DNA of 61,110 bases, from assembly GCA_964425745.1 (NCBI GenBank), contig CAYRNW010000016.1, positions 1 to 61,110 on the forward strand. The letters run 5' to 3'. This DNA is from CALCNS01 sp964425745 (lineage in GTDB: Bacteria; Bacillota; JAAYKD01). Positions 59,139-61,110 of this stretch are shown one piece after another. A program made the position numbers and the translations under genes. Numbering within the stretch: position 1 is the stretch's first letter; every line of letters begins with the position of its first letter. The notes under the pieces are model-generated. The model was not told the DNA's origin, ran no database searches, and saw only the letters and a program-made list of their open reading frames with translations.

Positions 59139-59855
59139 ATGAAATGGATTCGGTTTCCGTATCTTCGTAGGAGCCTCCTCGCCATGCCGTTTTTTCTGTT
59201 CATCGCTTTGTTGGCTGTATGGTTTTTGCCCGGATTCAAAGTTTCACAAATATCAATTCAGGGAAATGAGCATGTTAGTACAGATGAAATTATGGTGCTA
59301 TTAGAAGAACCTGTTGGCAAACCAATCTTGAAAATGTTTGTTGAACCTTTGAAAGAACGCTTACTTCTTCATCCCTGGGTTTTACATGCGGATGTCCAAG
59401 TTCAACTTCCCAATACCTTGGAGATTCAAATCATAGAAAGGGAGGTATTAATCTATTTACCTTATTATGGTAGCTTTTTGGCTGTAGCGGCCGATGGAAC
59501 GACACTAGCTTTAACAAATGTTTTACCTCACAATAGCCTATTATTTACCGGGGTAGATTTACCTTTCTTAGCATTAGGAGAAAAAATGCCCCACAGCGAG
59601 TTCTTAAAGGATTTAGAAACCCTGATCCAAAAAATGGACTCCTCTGTTCGGCTAATGATCAGTGAGTGCAAACTTGGAACGGATAACTTCTTTTATTTGC
59701 AAACATCTGATAATTATCAGATGCGAGTGGATGCCACAATTGATGAACAGCAGTTTTTAGATATGCGTGCAATCATTTTATTCATGAGAGAACAGGGGAA
59801 ACGGGGTACCGTAATTTTACAAGAGGGAGTACCCGTTTTTATTCCTGTTGATTAA
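59139..59855 (+). CDS. ftsQ: Cell division protein FtsQ/DivIB
   Basis: 238 residues from the ATG at 59139, preceded by AGGAGG. A short basic cytoplasmic tail and one membrane helix (about 14-34, AMPFFLFIALLAVWFLPGF) precede the POTRA domain (FKVSQISIQGNEHVSTDEIM and following). An FtsQ/DivIB beta domain comes next, with NTLEIQIIEREVLIYLPYYG. It links FtsL and the septal synthase in the divisome. Called DivIB in Gram-positives. Confidence 0.92.
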   Translation: MKWIRFPYLRRSLLAMPFFLFIALLAVWFLPGFKVSQISIQGNEHVSTDEIMVLLEEPVGKPILKMFVEPLKERLLLHPWVLHADVQVQLPNTLEIQIIEREVLIYLPYYGSFLAVAADGTTLALTNVLPHNSLLFTGVDLPFLALGEKMPHSEFLKDLETLIQKMDSSVRLMISECKLGTDNFFYLQTSDNYQMRVDATIDEQQFLDMRAIILFMREQGKRGTVILQEGVPVFIPVD

Positions 59856-59945
59856 AGAAGGATTTACCGGGTGCAATACGAATTATAAACAAGATTTGAA
59901 AGATGCAGACCAAAGAATGTCTGTTTAAGGATAAGGGGTGGAAAG

Positions 59946-61034
59946 ATGCTGGAAGTTCAATCGGAGATGCAGGAAATAACAAGAATCAAAGTTATCGGGG
60001 TTGGTGGTGGTGGTAGCAATGCCGTTGATCGGATGATTGCAGCCGGGCTAAAAGGTGTTGAGTTTATTGCGATTAATACCGATGGAGTGGTTTTGGAGCA
60101 TTCTTTAGCTAGTCAAAAGTTGCAAATCGGCACCAAATTGACCAAAGGGCAAGGTGCTGGAGGCATTCCTGAAGTAGGATTAAAAGCAGCCGAGGAAAGT
60201 CGAGATGAAATTGCCAGGCTATTGAAGGGTGCAGACATGGTGTTTGTGACTGCTGGCATGGGTGGAGGTACAGGAACCGGAGCAGCTGCCGTTGTTGCGG
60301 AAATCGCTAAGAGCTTAGGGGCGCTAACGATTTCTGTTGTCACGAAACCGTTTCATTTTGAAGGAAAGCGTCGGTCTGTACAAGCCGATGGTGGAATCGG
60401 ACGCTTACGGGATGAAGTGGATGCCTTGATCACAATTCCCAATGATCGATTAATGCAGGTCATTGACAAAAAGACAACCCTACTGGATGCCTTTAAGATG
60501 GTAGATGAAGTATTAAGGCAAGGGGTACAGGGAATATCGGACTTGATTGTCGTTCCCGGTATCGTGAACTTAGACTTTGCCGATGTCAAATCTATCATGC
60601 AGGACTCCGGAACAGCCATCATGGGAATTGGCTATGGGCAGGGGGAAGGAAGAGCTGTTCAAGCAGCAAAAATGGCGATATCAAGTCCGTTGCTGGAAAC
60701 ATCAATCGATGGTGCCCGTGGGGTCTTATTGAATATCGCTGGTGGACCGGATCTGACCCTATTTGAAACCACAGAGGCAGCCGACATCATAACCCAGGCA
60801 GTGGACCCGGATGCGCAGATTATTTGGGGAACTTCAATCGACGAAAAGCTTAAAGACCAAGTTCGGTTAGCTGTTGTGGCAACGGGATTTGATCAAAAAG
60901 CACGAGCACCTTATTTTGATCCCAATAAAAAGCCTGAATTACATGATGACAGGAATCTCAACGCAGCATTCCGTCAGGCTCAAAGTAAACAAAACACGGA
61001 GTTTTCGATTCCGCCTTTCCTACAAAAAAAATAG
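59946..61034 (+). CDS. ftsZ: Cell division GTPase FtsZ
   Basis: 362 residues, complete. The GTP-binding tubulin signature AGMGGGTGTGAAAVVAEIAK and the N-terminal IKVIGVGGGGSNAVDRMI are present, as is the T7 catalytic loop NLDFADVKSIM. The C-terminal peptide ends FSIPPFLQKK, matching the conserved IPxFLRR anchor for partner proteins, after a short linker. Some normally invariant loops differ: NTDGVVL for NTDAQAL, and GAGGIPEVG for GAGANPEVG. ftsA is not beside it. The ribosome site is GGGGTGGAAAG. Last gene in the window. Confidence 0.97.
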   Translation: MLEVQSEMQEITRIKVIGVGGGGSNAVDRMIAAGLKGVEFIAINTDGVVLEHSLASQKLQIGTKLTKGQGAGGIPEVGLKAAEESRDEIARLLKGADMVFVTAGMGGGTGTGAAAVVAEIAKSLGALTISVVTKPFHFEGKRRSVQADGGIGRLRDEVDALITIPNDRLMQVIDKKTTLLDAFKMVDEVLRQGVQGISDLIVVPGIVNLDFADVKSIMQDSGTAIMGIGYGQGEGRAVQAAKMAISSPLLETSIDGARGVLLNIAGGPDLTLFETTEAADIITQAVDPDAQIIWGTSIDEKLKDQVRLAVVATGFDQKARAPYFDPNKKPELHDDRNLNAAFRQAQSKQNTEFSIPPFLQKK

Positions 61035-61035
61035 G

Positions 61036-61074
61036 AAAAAGCTGCGCTTATTAGCGCAGCTTCAGACTGTCAAA
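61036..61074 (-). repeat. Dispersed two-hairpin element, right copy
   Basis: Bases 61056-61074 are the exact reverse complement of 37-55. GCTGCGC/GCGCAGC (61041-61060) forms the adjacent hairpin, with T's on its minus-strand side. Relative to the neighbouring gene the order is the same as at the left end: gene 3' end, GCTGC hairpin, TTCAGACTGTCAAA linker, second hairpin. Confidence 0.75.
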
Positions 61075-61110
61075 GAACGCTGTGTCTCAAAACGGAGAAG
61101 CAGCGTTCTT
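61073..61110. terminator. Hairpin at the right window end (module A, right copy)
   Basis: AAGAACGCTG (61073-61082) and CAGCGTTCTT (61101-61110) form a perfect 10-bp stem; TCTC and GAGA inside can extend the pairing. The window stops at the last base of the arm, so the following T-tract cannot be seen. Likely terminator of ftsZ. Confidence 0.7.

Noticed and set aside
1..61110. CRISPR arrays, prophage, insertion sequences or toxin-antitoxin modules
   Set aside because: No regularly spaced repeats, integrase, transposase or typical small toxin pair was seen. The lone methylase-like gene has no restriction partner.

Overview
The window looks like a chromosomal segment of an anaerobic, peptide- and amino-acid-using Bacillota bacterium, most likely Clostridia-like. 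This is inferred from several things: strong Shine-Dalgarno sequences of the AGGAGGTGA type, frequent TTG and GTG starts, a Bacillus-type PurS/PurQ/small-PurL system and Fe-S PurF, a rubredoxin, a B12-binding radical SAM protein, a preQ1-type riboswitch, and an unusually dense set of peptidases. Coding density is high and no stretch above 300 bases lacks a gene. I see no phage, IS element, CRISPR array or rRNA. The two ends carry the same short two-hairpin element in inverted orientation, so this may be a complete assembly contig that broke in dispersed repeats.

Layout. 1-2.6 kb: terminator element, DUF2207 membrane protein and LemA. 2.6-14.2 kb (minus strand): a tightly coupled de novo purine operon, purE-B-S-Q-L-F-M-N-H-D followed by a flavin-reductase-like gene. 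purC and purK are missing from it. It has a consensus promoter and CGAAC-type (PurBox-like) operators, and is divergent from a DUF2089 zinc-ribbon/HTH gene. 14.7-16.6 kb: deoC and an unknown membrane-anchored protein. 16.6-38.4 kb: an accessory-looking catabolic region. It holds M14, M24, S9 (two), C15 and S8 peptidases and an isoaspartyl dipeptidase, with a two-part threonine/serine exporter, phosphatidylserine decarboxylase, a PatB/MalY C-S lyase, ADP-ribose pyrophosphatase, a DEDDh exonuclease, a QueT transporter behind a preQ1 riboswitch candidate, tRNA-Asn, a methylase-like protein with an altered catalytic motif, MFS and VanZ proteins, a PHP phosphoesterase and homoserine dehydrogenase. 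38.4-48.6 kb: a three-domain FMN-binding surface protein, pyrF-pyrE followed by an AbgB/AbgA-like amidohydrolase pair, kbl, a radical SAM gene, a short rubredoxin and a HypE/PurM-fold protein. 48.7-61.0 kb (plus strand): the division and cell-wall cluster mraZ-rsmH-ftsL // murF-mraY-murD-ftsW-murG-murC-ddl-ftsQ-ftsZ. It is interrupted, exactly where ftsI and murE usually lie, by two terminators and a new promoter.

How the genes fit together. The purine and pyrimidine genes supply nucleotides, and deoC salvages deoxyribose phosphate. The peptidases, AbgA/B-like enzymes, C-S lyase, threonine-related kbl and hom, and the ThrE-type exporter suggest growth on peptides with overflow control of amino acids. 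The mur/fts genes make lipid II and start the divisome. No single cassette in the window is clearly an undescribed system. The best leads are: the shared CGAAC operators linking pur and DUF2089 (and perhaps the triple-flavin gene), the triple-FMN protein itself, the preQ1-queT-iadA unit, the methylase with a VPPE motif, a 31-residue membrane peptide between two peptidase genes, and the terminal repeat element.
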